Assembly: GCA_026692885.1 (NCBI GenBank)
Contig: JAPLNJ010000515.1
Coordinates: 1-5,170, forward strand
DNA length: 5,170 bases
Direction: 5' to 3'
Source: Planctomycetota bacterium
GTDB taxonomy: Bacteria; Planctomycetota; Planctomycetia; Pirellulales; Pirellulaceae
Shown: piece after piece, positions 1 through 5,032 of the stretch
How the letters are laid out: each line of letters opens with the position of its first letter
Position numbering within the stretch: position 1 is the first letter of the stretch
Position numbers and translations under genes: made by a program
The notes under the pieces: generated by a model
What the model was told of the DNA's origin: nothing
The model's input: only the letters and a program-made list of their open reading frames with translations
The model's database searches: none

Positions 1-148
1 CTATTTTGCTTCCTTGGGGCGGGATCACAAGAGGCAGGGCTGCCCAGGCGGCGGGGTAGCAGTTCAGCGAATCTGAGACCCTCACGGCCTTTCCCGTCTC
101 AAAGAATCCGGGCCGCATCAAACGGGTTGGCCACCAAACACGGAGGAA
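1..148. other. Left-edge stretch with no confidently assigned gene
   Basis: No gene can be assigned here. On the minus strand a frame runs without a stop from well inside the lipoprotein gene to the window edge (possible GTG at 190-188 or ATG at 118-116). Its left part reads like protein (…NCYPAAWAALPLVIPP…), so a gene or fragment may continue to the left. On the plus strand a frame from 60 to the TAA at 153-155 would end in …PGRIKRVGHQTRRKW and overlap the candidate GTG start at 149. Neither reading has a recognisable domain. The stretch could also hold the promoter of the next gene, but no clear -35/-10 pair is visible. Confidence 0.2.
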
Positions 149-712
149 GTGGTAATCATCACCGTCCGGCCCCATTCGAACAGTTTTCACCCCCACAACA
201 TCGCCTTGAAAAAGGCCCAGGCCGTCCGGCTCCTCAAAGACCTGGAAAGCTTGCTCAAAGTCTCGGTCGTGGTCTTGATGGCGTGCTTGGTGCTGGTTGC
301 CGCTGGCTGCTCCGCACGGGTCGAAGTTGAGCGGGGGAACAAGACGGACTCCACGGCGTCGGAGGCCCACACCGCAGAGATCAGCCGAGCCACGGTCGAT
401 GTTGACTTGCATCCCCGGCCGTCACTGCCGCAGCCAACGCCACCAATCCCCGTCGTCCCGGAGTCCAGGCCCGTGACGATCACGGGCAACAGCGTGGTCC
501 TCAATTACCGGACAGGTGACGTGACGTACCACTCGGACGTTCACGTCCACGAACCGGCCCAGCGGCACATCGAAGAAGTCGAAGAAACGGTGGTGATTCG
601 CCGTGAGGTCCACTCCGTTCCGCCACGGCCCGTTGACCCAAGATGTGAGCTTTTTCGGAAGCAACACGAGGAGCGAGTGAGACGGTGGAAGGCGTTTCCG
701 CTGGAAAAATAG
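149..712 (+). CDS. Putative lipoprotein with an unusual N-terminal prefix
   Basis: The 187-residue product has a hydrophobic stretch (about residues 38-52) ending in a lipobox-like VAAGC with Cys54, so it is probably exported and lipid-anchored. The mature part has a Ser/Thr-rich segment, a proline-rich linker (about 91-107), a Val/Thr/His-rich region (VTYHSDVHVHEP) and a highly charged C-terminus. No known domain is recognised. The GTG at 149 follows GGAGG (142-146) at close spacing and overlaps a possible upstream stop (TAA 153-155). It leaves 34-37 residues before the signal peptide, including HPHNIALKKAQAVRLLKDLE, which is abnormal for a lipoprotein. A TTG at 251 would give a normal signal peptide (LLKVSVVVLMACLVLVAAGC) but has only a weak, badly spaced GGAAAG. 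The prefix may be the head of another gene fused in frame. The gene itself is likely real; the start is uncertain. Confidence 0.65.
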   Translation: MVIITVRPHSNSFHPHNIALKKAQAVRLLKDLESLLKVSVVVLMACLVLVAAGCSARVEVERGNKTDSTASEAHTAEISRATVDVDLHPRPSLPQPTPPIPVVPESRPVTITGNSVVLNYRTGDVTYHSDVHVHEPAQRHIEEVEETVVIRREVHSVPPRPVDPRCELFRKQHEERVRRWKAFPLEK

Positions 713-734
713 GCTCGGAGATTTATCCCCAGTT

Positions 735-832
735 CTACACCCCACGCTTGGCGGCTTCCACGGAGTAGGTCGGGTCGGCCTCGCTCCACTTCACATCACC
801 GGACGGGCCGTAGATCGCTGGAACGTGCTGAT
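735..832 (-). pseudogene. 3' remnant of an unidentified gene (C-terminal ~31 codons)
   Basis: On the minus strand a frame ends at TAG (737-735) with about 31 residues that look like genuine coding sequence: HVPAIYGPSGDVKWSEADP, then TYSVEAAKRGV. Upstream of about 832 the same frame runs into the leader region of the DinB-like gene and then antisense to its codons, so the rest of the gene is missing. I do not recognise the family. The right boundary is approximate and chosen where protein-like composition stops. It could be a chance frame, but its position among other gene pieces supports a remnant. Confidence 0.35.
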
Positions 833-887
833 CCGCCAACGGCAGCCACCCCATTGCCCACCGGCAACACTGTATGATGACGCCAAC

Positions 888-894
888 GGGAGGA
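888..894 (+). promoter_or_regulatory. Ribosome binding site deciding the start at 900
   Basis: GGGAGGA lies six bases before the ATG at 900. It favours that start over the in-frame GTG at 825, which has no such site and would add 25 unrelated residues. A TATGAT at 873-878 could be a -10 box, but the only nearby -35-like element (TTGCCC, 854-859) is 13 bp away, too close, so a promoter is not claimed. Confidence 0.6.
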
Positions 895-899
895 CAATC

Positions 900-1016
900 A
901 TGGACTACACCCAACTCATCGACGACTACTTGGCCGGTCCCCAGAAGCGCCGTGCCGCCGTGGCCGGGATGAACGCCGAACAACTCGACGCCCGGCCAAT
1001 CCCTGGCAAGTGGTCC
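900..1016 (+). pseudogene. 5' fragment of a DinB-family gene
   Basis: About 39 codons, with their own leader and ribosome binding site, encode the conserved start of DinB-like (four-helix, metal-binding) proteins: an initial helix, AVAGMNAEQLDARP, then PIPGKWS. In the family the next residues begin helix two with a metal-ligand histidine. Here the sequence changes abruptly at about 1016 to a Met-Lys signal peptide. Normal family members are about 150-170 residues, so roughly three quarters is missing. No matching 3' part is seen in the window. Confidence 0.55.
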
Positions 1017-2000
1017 ATGAAACTGCTGGTCTTCTCGATTGCACTCCTGTGGGGCGATGCCTTGACATCGACTTCGGCTGGCGAGAGCGGCCCCTGGTCC
1101 GTCTCATCTCCCAGTGGAAACCCCTCCCTTGTCGTGGAGATGAAGGAGTCGGCCGGTTCGGGCTCCGGGACGACCGGCCTTTCCTGCCGGGTGCTGAGCG
1201 ACAACTCCGAGGTGCTGCCAAGTGCGCCGTTGGGCATAACGCTCAAGCAGGCCGGACAGTTTGCGGGGAACCTGCGGTTCGTCAGCAGGTCCACTGGCAC
1301 CGTCGATGAGCGGTACGCAATGCCGGTGGGAAAGAAGAGCGAGTGCTTCAACCGGGCGAACGAGCTAGTCCTGGACTTCACCAACGAAACGGGCGGGACG
1401 ATAAGCCTCATTCTCCGGGCCTACGACGATGGTGTCGCCTATCGCTACCAAATCCACGGGTCGGGCCAAGACACCGTATTGAACGAGGACTCCAGTTTCC
1501 ACGTCCCAGCAGGTTCCCAGGGCTGGTTTGCCCGCTATACCCAACCGCACTACGAGTGGTACTACGATGCCCACACGAGCCTGACGGGGATTGACTACGA
1601 GGTTGCAGTCCCGGCCCTGTTCCACACCCCCAAGGGTCACTGGGTTTATGTGACCGAGGCGGCAATCGATGGGACGTATGCTGGTGCTCGCCTCAGATTC
1701 CCGGAGGCGAAAGGCGAAATCCTCGCCTTTCATCTGCCTGAACAGCCCTCCTCGACCTTGTCTTGGCTGACTCCCTGGCGGGTCGCCATCATCGGCAAGG
1801 GATTGGCGACTCTCGTTGAATCGACGCTGGTTGCCAACCTCAATCCACCCAGCGAAATCGCCGACACCAGTTGGATCGAGCCGGGGGCCATGATGTACCC
1901 GCCGTCGCCCCGCACATCCAGATTGTACTGGCTGCCGCCGAACCATGTTTTCTGGCGGTTGCCGATGTACGGGATGGCTTCGACCCGTGGCCTCCGATAG
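900..2000 (+). CDS. Chimeric ORF: DinB N-terminus fused to catalytically incomplete GH97-like N-terminal domain
   Basis: This open frame encodes 366 residues in three pieces. Residues 1-39 match the first helix of DinB-family proteins (MDYTQLIDDYL…, PIPGKWS), stopping before the metal-binding histidines. Residue 40 is a Met that opens a typical signal peptide (MKLLVFSIALLW…STSAG), followed by a domain resembling the GH97 N-terminal beta-sandwich: SSPSGNPSLVVEM, YDDGVAYRYQI, the WLTPWRVAIIG and LNPPSEIADTSWIEPG motifs. In GH97 enzymes the catalytic (beta/alpha)8 barrel follows that last motif; here it is absent. Residues 331-366 are the antisense of a primase-polymerase fragment and are not expected to be a natural domain. 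The buried signal peptide and missing barrel argue against glycosidase or DinB activity. No good ribosome binding site precedes the internal ATG at 1017. Likely a pseudogene that happens to stay open. The DinB and GH97 assignments come from motif memory, not a search. Confidence 0.7.
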   Translation: MDYTQLIDDYLAGPQKRRAAVAGMNAEQLDARPIPGKWSMKLLVFSIALLWGDALTSTSAGESGPWSVSSPSGNPSLVVEMKESAGSGSGTTGLSCRVLSDNSEVLPSAPLGITLKQAGQFAGNLRFVSRSTGTVDERYAMPVGKKSECFNRANELVLDFTNETGGTISLILRAYDDGVAYRYQIHGSGQDTVLNEDSSFHVPAGSQGWFARYTQPHYEWYYDAHTSLTGIDYEVAVPALFHTPKGHWVYVTEAAIDGTYAGARLRFPEAKGEILAFHLPEQPSSTLSWLTPWRVAIIGKGLATLVESTLVANLNPPSEIADTSWIEPGAMMYPPSPRTSRLYWLPPNHVFWRLPMYGMASTRGLR

Positions 2001-2026
2001 ACCCGATGCCGATGGCCGCTGCCCGT
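1873..2026 (-). pseudogene. Internal fragment of a primase-polymerase (AEP) domain
   Basis: The minus strand in this interval reads, in one uninterrupted frame, TGSGHRHRVYRRP, then IGNRQKTWFGG, then LDVRGDGGYIMAPGSI. This order matches the core of bifunctional primase/polymerase (archaeo-eukaryotic primase-like) domains: a Ser-Gly-x-x-His strand, a short loop, then the (I/V)DVRGDGGY(I/V)xAPxS motif with its metal-binding acidic residue. Such proteins usually serve phages, plasmids and integrative elements. Only about 51 codons remain. The catalytic N-terminal motif and any helicase part are absent, so it cannot be functional. It abuts the GH97-like piece on its left and the truncated gene at 2029 on its right. 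The motif match is strong by eye but unconfirmed by search. Confidence 0.55.
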
Positions 2027-2037
2027 GAGTTGCATCA

Positions 2038-2487
2038 TTGGCGTTGTCGGACCCAGGCAAGTCCAAGGCGGACGACCGGCTGTCGGGGAACTGGCAGCTT
2101 CGAAACGACGACGGTTCGGTGAACGACTACCGCTTTGCCCCTGCCGGGGGCAAACTTCCTGCGTCCGTTATGCGGGTGGCGGGCAGCAGTCGCAAGCCGG
2201 ATGGCACAACGGAACAGTTGGCCTCGCTGCTGCTGTTCCCGTCCACCATCGGCGACAAGACCTACCTGAACGTCACCGATGGCACGGAACCGAAGGTCAA
2301 GCTGCTGGAGGAGCAGGGTTGGACGGCTGAAACCGTCAACACCTACCTGATTGTCGCCGGTGTTCTGCTTGTGGCCGGTTTCATCGTCGGCTTGGTGTTC
2401 TTCATCTTTTTTCTGGTCAAGACACTGACGCCTCAGACGTTCGAGCTAATGCGGGCGAAGTTGCCTGCCGGACTTGCCGGAGCCTGA
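2038..2487 (+). CDS. 5'-truncated gene with C-terminal membrane segment
   Basis: The frame opens right after a TGA at 2026-2028 and has no ATG near its start. TTG at 2038 is only the best available codon, with no convincing ribosome binding site. The first ~100 residues (DDRLSGNWQLRNDDGS, YRFAPAGGKLPASVMRV, LLLFPSTIGDKTYLNVTDG) resemble soluble secreted proteins of planctomycetes, in which a signal peptide would precede VASLALSDPG; that part is lost. Residues 104-127 form one strong transmembrane helix, followed by a short tail (TLTPQTFELMRAKLPAGLAG). The switch at about residue 103 (nucleotide ~2345) from a soluble fold to a membrane helix may be a second junction. It ends 15 bp before the zinc-ribbon gene. 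Probably a broken or chimeric gene. No function assigned. Confidence 0.5.
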   Translation: MALSDPGKSKADDRLSGNWQLRNDDGSVNDYRFAPAGGKLPASVMRVAGSSRKPDGTTEQLASLLLFPSTIGDKTYLNVTDGTEPKVKLLEEQGWTAETVNTYLIVAGVLLVAGFIVGLVFFIFFLVKTLTPQTFELMRAKLPAGLAGA

Positions 2488-2502
2488 CGAAGGATTACAA
2501 CC

Positions 2503-2973
2503 ATGCCCAAATGCCCCAACTGCGATTACGACGTTCATCCTAGCATCGGCCAGTGCCCGCACTGCGGTGCTCTGATGGACAGGCCCAATGCCGACCTGGA
2601 ACAACAGGTCCGGTCGCTGCTTGATCAGGGCCGGAAGCTCGAAGCGGTCAAGCTGTACAAGGGCCAGACCGGTGCCAGCCTCCGGGAGGCCAAGCAGGCG
2701 GTCGAAGCGATGCAGGCTGGTGCTGGCCCACCGTCCCCGCCAGAAATCGGCGGCGACCTGGAAGCCGAATTACTGCGGCTGTTGGGGGACGGGCAGAAGA
2801 TTCAGGCGGTGAAGCTGTACAAGGACCAGCGGGGCGTGGCGTTGCTCGAAGCCAAGCAGGCGGTCGAGTCGCTGGCGGCAAGGCACGGGATTGTGACGCA
2901 GCGGGCCGGGTGCTTGGGCATGGTGGTGGCGGTCGTGATGGCCGCAGTTGCGATTGGCGTGACAATTTGCTGA
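2503..2973 (+). CDS. Zinc-ribbon protein with two L7/L12-like repeats and C-terminal membrane anchor
   Basis: The 156-residue product begins with a zinc-ribbon: Cys4, Cys7, Cys18 and Cys21 in CPNC-x10-CPHC spacing. Two homologous segments follow (about residues 31-70 and 85-124). Each has a helix (DLEQQVRSLL / DLEAELLRLL) and a segment like the C-terminal domain of ribosomal protein L7/L12 (K(L/I)xAVKLYKxQxGxxLxEAKQAVE). In L7/L12 that surface contacts translation factors; whether this is retained is unknown. A hydrophobic segment at about 135-156 near the very C-terminus suggests a tail-anchored membrane protein with the ribbon and repeats in the cytoplasm. The start is supported by GAAGGA (2489-2494), 8 bp upstream. 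It lies 13 bp before the TspO gene, so co-transcription is likely. Function unknown; an adaptor or regulator is only a guess. Confidence 0.8.
   Translation: MPKCPNCDYDVHPSIGQCPHCGALMDRPNADLEQQVRSLLDQGRKLEAVKLYKGQTGASLREAKQAVEAMQAGAGPPSPPEIGGDLEAELLRLLGDGQKIQAVKLYKDQRGVALLEAKQAVESLAARHGIVTQRAGCLGMVVAVVMAAVAIGVTIC
2593..2712 (+). repeat. First copy of L7/L12-like direct repeat
   Basis: A 120-bp coding repeat, matched in phase by 2755-2874 at a distance of 162 bp (54 codons). Both copies start with GACCTGGAA and carry nearly identical runs, such as GCGGT(C/G)AAGCTGTACAAG and GCCAAGCAGGCGGTCGA. The conservation at DNA level suggests a tandem duplication within the gene that is not very old, or selection on both copies. 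Confidence 0.75.
2755..2874 (+). repeat. Second copy of L7/L12-like direct repeat
   Basis: Partner of the repeat at 2593-2712. A 42-bp linker encoding Ala, Gly and Pro residues (QAGAGPPSPPEIGG) separates the two units. The central VKLYK…EAKQAVE core is preserved, while the first helix and the loop differ more. Confidence 0.75.
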
Positions 2974-2986
2974 TTGGGGAAGCCGC

Positions 2987-3388
2987 ATGTCTTGGATGGA
3001 TTGGTACAACAGCCTGACGAAACCGAGTTGGACGCCTGCTCCGGCAACCATCGGGTTGATCTGGCAGATCTTGTATCCGATCATCCTGGTCACTTTCGGC
3101 TTTGTGTTCGTCCAGGGGTTCCGGGGCAAGGTGCCGTGGTGGGTGGCCCTGCCGTTTGCCATCGACCTTGTTGCCAACCTGATTTTCACACCGATCCAGT
3201 TCGGATTGCGAAACCTACCGCTGGCCTCGGTGGACATCCTGGTGGTGTGGACCACGATCATCGGCACCATGATCGTGGTCTGGCCGCATTACCGTTGGGT
3301 CGCCGTGGTTCAGGTGCCGTATTTGATCTGGGTGTCGCTGGCAACGGTGCTGCAACTGAGCATCACCTGGATGAATTGGGGGCGATGA
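2987..3388 (+). CDS. TspO/MBR family protein (tryptophan-rich sensory protein homologue)
   Basis: The 133-residue integral membrane protein fits the five-helix TspO/MBR (translocator/peripheral benzodiazepine receptor) family, known to bind tetrapyrroles and cholesterol-like ligands and linked to stress responses. Visible family features are PSWTP (13-17), W26/Y30 in helix 1, N64-x2-F-x-P with F72 in helix 2, LAxxDI (79-84) with W88 in helix 3, PYLIWVS (111-117) in helix 5, and tryptophans near N130. Hydrophobic segments lie near 22-42, 51-71, 79-98, 102-107 onward and 110-128. Length is slightly short of the usual 150-160. GGGGAAG (2976-2982) precedes the ATG. The stop overlaps the next gene as ATGA, pointing to translational coupling. 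Membrane location and family are confident; the ligand is unknown. Confidence 0.85.
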   Translation: MSWMDWYNSLTKPSWTPAPATIGLIWQILYPIILVTFGFVFVQGFRGKVPWWVALPFAIDLVANLIFTPIQFGLRNLPLASVDILVVWTTIIGTMIVVWPHYRWVAVVQVPYLIWVSLATVLQLSITWMNWGR

Positions 3389-3693
3389 TGAAAACCGTCA
3401 GCAGGGCCAAAATCACTGACTTGCAGCAGATCCCCAACATCGGCCCTTCGATTGCTGCCAATCTGCGGCTGATCGGCGTCTTGTCCCCGCAAGACCTGTT
3501 GGGCAAAGACCCGTACACGATGTACGATGACTTGTGCCTCACCACAGGAGTCCGTCAAGATCCGTGCGTGATCGACGTGTTCATGGCCGCCGTCCGGTTC
3601 ATGGCTGGGGAACCAGCAAAGTCATGGTGGAAGTACACGCCGGAACGGAAACGGACTTTAGCGGCCCGGTGCAAGGGCCAGCAGAAGGCTTAA
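3385..3693 (+). CDS. Cdd1-type helix-hairpin-helix protein
   Basis: The 102-residue product matches the Cdd1 ('pathogenicity locus') family. A helix-hairpin-helix segment at about 13-35 (LQQIPNIGPSIAANLRLIGV) contains the IPxIGPxxAxxL core used for sequence-independent DNA binding. DLLGKDPYTMYDDLC comes next, then a Cys/Val-rich helix (DPCVIDVFMAAVRFM) and a terminal WWKYTPERKR. The biochemical role of the family is not well established; the hairpin suggests DNA contact. Two adjacent ATGs (3385, 3388) are possible; the first gives the 4-bp overlap with tspO-like DNA, preceded by TTGGGGG. A distal position in the same transcript is likely. A palindrome, GGCTTAAGCC (3687-3696), sits on the stop codon and is too short for a terminator. 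Confidence 0.8.
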   Translation: MMKTVSRAKITDLQQIPNIGPSIAANLRLIGVLSPQDLLGKDPYTMYDDLCLTTGVRQDPCVIDVFMAAVRFMAGEPAKSWWKYTPERKRTLAARCKGQQKA

Positions 3694-3772
3694 GCCGACA
3701 CGAACCTCACCGGTGGTGGCACGGGATAGGTACTGGTTCCAGAATCTCAGTCTTCAAGAAAGCGAGTACAAC

Positions 3773-4354
3773 ATGGTCAGCAAGGGCCTGGTTTTGGGTT
3801 GGGTTTCTGTTCTTCTTTGTGCGTCGTTCATCATGGCCGACGATTCCCCCCAACTGTTGTTCGAATTTACCGGAGCCGACGCTGCGAAGGAGTGGCAGAC
3901 CGTCAACGATGGCGTGATGGGCGGCGTGTCCGAGGGCAAGTTCAAGATCACGGACGCCAAGACCCTGGAGTTCTTCGGCAACCTGTCGCTGGAGAACAAC
4001 GGCGGTTTTGCCTCCGTTCGGACGAAGGCAAAGAAGCTCGACCTGGAAAAAGGCGACACGCTCGTCGCCAAGGTTCGGGGCGATGGCCGGGAGTATACGC
4101 TGAACCTGTACGTCAGCAAATTACGGATCGCTTTCTCCTATCGGGCCACGGTGCCGACCAAGAAGGACGAGTGGATTGAGGTCAAAGTCCCCCTGGACAA
4201 ATTCGAGGCGACTTCGTTCGGCAGCCCGGTGCGGGACGCCGGGCCGGTGAACCCAGCGGAGGTCAACGCACTTGGCTTCCTCCTGGGCGACAAGAAGGCC
4301 GGGCCGTTCAAGTTGGAGGTCGAGTGGATCAAGATGGAGCGGGCGGCGAAGTGA
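3773..4354 (+). CDS. Secreted CIA30-domain protein
   Basis: The 193-residue product has an N-terminal signal peptide (MVSKGLVLGWVSVLLCASF…) with probable cleavage after Ala22 before DDSPQ, so it is likely periplasmic or exported. The rest matches the CIA30 domain (complex I intermediate-associated protein 30), a galactose-binding-like beta-sandwich: FTGADAAKEWQTVNDGVMGG, SEGKF, then FGNLSLENNGGFASVR, then VRGDGREYTLNLY, and a terminal GFLLGDKKAGPFKLEVEWIK strand. In mitochondria CIA30 assists complex I assembly; bacterial secreted versions are generally uncharacterised, so a complex I role should not be assumed. The start at 3773 was chosen over the in-frame GTG at 3713 because it directly begins the signal peptide; its ribosome binding site is weak (AAGAAAG). 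It is 79 bp downstream of the Cdd1-type gene and may have its own promoter. Confidence 0.85.
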   Translation: MVSKGLVLGWVSVLLCASFIMADDSPQLLFEFTGADAAKEWQTVNDGVMGGVSEGKFKITDAKTLEFFGNLSLENNGGFASVRTKAKKLDLEKGDTLVAKVRGDGREYTLNLYVSKLRIAFSYRATVPTKKDEWIEVKVPLDKFEATSFGSPVRDAGPVNPAEVNALGFLLGDKKAGPFKLEVEWIKMERAAK

Positions 4355-4382
4355 AGATCGAGTGATTCAGAAGCTGTTCAAG

Positions 4383-4388
4383 AAGGAG
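4383..4388 (+). promoter_or_regulatory. Ribosome binding site for the GTG start at 4396
   Basis: AAGGAG lies seven bases before GTG 4396. It supports that start and not the out-of-frame ATG at 4392, which lies too close and opens a different frame. Confidence 0.6.
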
Positions 4389-4395
4389 CGTATGC

Positions 4396-4911
4396 GTGAC
4401 GAAAGCACTGCTGGTGATTGATCTCCAAAACGACTACTTCCCAGGTGGCAAGTTCCCCCTGTGGAACACAGCTGTTGTCCTTCAGAACATCGAGCGGGCC
4501 ATCGAAAAAGCCAACGCTCAGGGCATTCCCGTGATCCACATCCAGCACATCGCCAACAGCAAGCTGGGGATTGCCCCCTTTTTCAAACAGGGGACGGCTG
4601 GTGCCGACATCCACCCCCGCATCCTCGCCGCCGCTCCCAAAGCCCCGATTGTCGTGAAGGAATTTGCCGACAGCTTCGAGAAGACGACACTTGAGCAGAC
4701 GCTAACCAAACTCGGTGTCAACGAGTTGCTGGTGTGCGGCATGATGACTCAGAACTGCGTGACCCATACGGCAATCTCGAAGGCAGCCGAGAAATACAGC
4801 GTGTGCATCTTGGTGGACTGCTGCACCACGGTGGACGAGATGATCCACAACATCGCCCTTCATGCCGTCTCGACACGGGTGAAGTTGGTGCCATCGAGTG
4901 ACGTGCTGTGA
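4396..4911 (+). CDS. Isochorismatase-like cysteine hydrolase
   Basis: The 171-residue cytoplasmic enzyme belongs to the isochorismatase/nicotinamidase-like cysteine hydrolase superfamily. The catalytic triad is visible: Asp9 in ALLVIDLQNDYFPGG, Lys88 in VVKEFADSF, and Cys121 in LLVCGMMTQNCVTHTA, which also carries the family's cis-peptide region (MMTQN). The alpha/beta order and length are normal. Members cleave C-N or ether bonds in substrates such as nicotinamide, isochorismate, carbamates or biuret; nothing here fixes the substrate. The classic nicotinamidase metal site (D-x-H-x-H after strand 2) is not evident: VIHIQHIANS takes its place. That points away from PncA and towards the YcaC/cysteine-hydrolase side, as inference. 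It starts 41 bp after the CIA30 gene and may share its transcript. Confidence 0.85.
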   Translation: MTKALLVIDLQNDYFPGGKFPLWNTAVVLQNIERAIEKANAQGIPVIHIQHIANSKLGIAPFFKQGTAGADIHPRILAAAPKAPIVVKEFADSFEKTTLEQTLTKLGVNELLVCGMMTQNCVTHTAISKAAEKYSVCILVDCCTTVDEMIHNIALHAVSTRVKLVPSSDVL

Positions 4912-5032
4912 TGGCAGGTGCCTCGGCGTGCGGAGGAAGAGCAGAGATGATCGAAGGTGCAACCACTGCCGAACGATGACCGGCCCGGCCTCATTTTCAA
5001 CGATGCAACATCGCAAGCAAGAGAGGTTCCCC

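Noticed and set aside
854..878. Promoter TTGCCC / TATGAT before the DinB-like gene
   Set aside because: The spacer is only 13 bp, and planctomycete promoter rules are poorly known, so it is not reported as a feature.
825..899. GTG 825 as the start of the DinB/GH97 chimera
   Set aside because: The added 25 residues come from the leader region, and a good GGGAGGA precedes the ATG at 900.
2770..3270. Minus-strand 166-codon frame opposite the zinc-ribbon and TspO genes
   Set aside because: It is antisense to two well-supported genes and has low-complexity, shadow-like composition.
3754..4119. Minus-strand frame opposite the CIA30 gene
   Set aside because: Ser/Pro/Arg-rich shadow of the conserved CIA30 codons; no domain or ribosome binding site.
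4911..4979. Small ORF of 22 codons (ATG at 4911) overlapping the hydrolase stop as TGATG
   Set aside because: The overlap suggests coupling, but the peptide has no recognisable feature and no separate ribosome binding site; a chance frame is as likely.
4912..5020. Transcription terminator after the hydrolase gene
   Set aside because: Only short stems are visible (GGCA/TGCC near 4914, CGATG/CATCG at 5001-5013), with no T-tract after them.
713..5032. Integron cassette array: many small unrelated genes on one strand
   Set aside because: No attC-like pair of RYYYAAC and GTTRRRY core sites is seen in the gaps (713-899, 3694-3772, 4355-4395, 4912-5032), and several genes are 13 bp apart or overlap.
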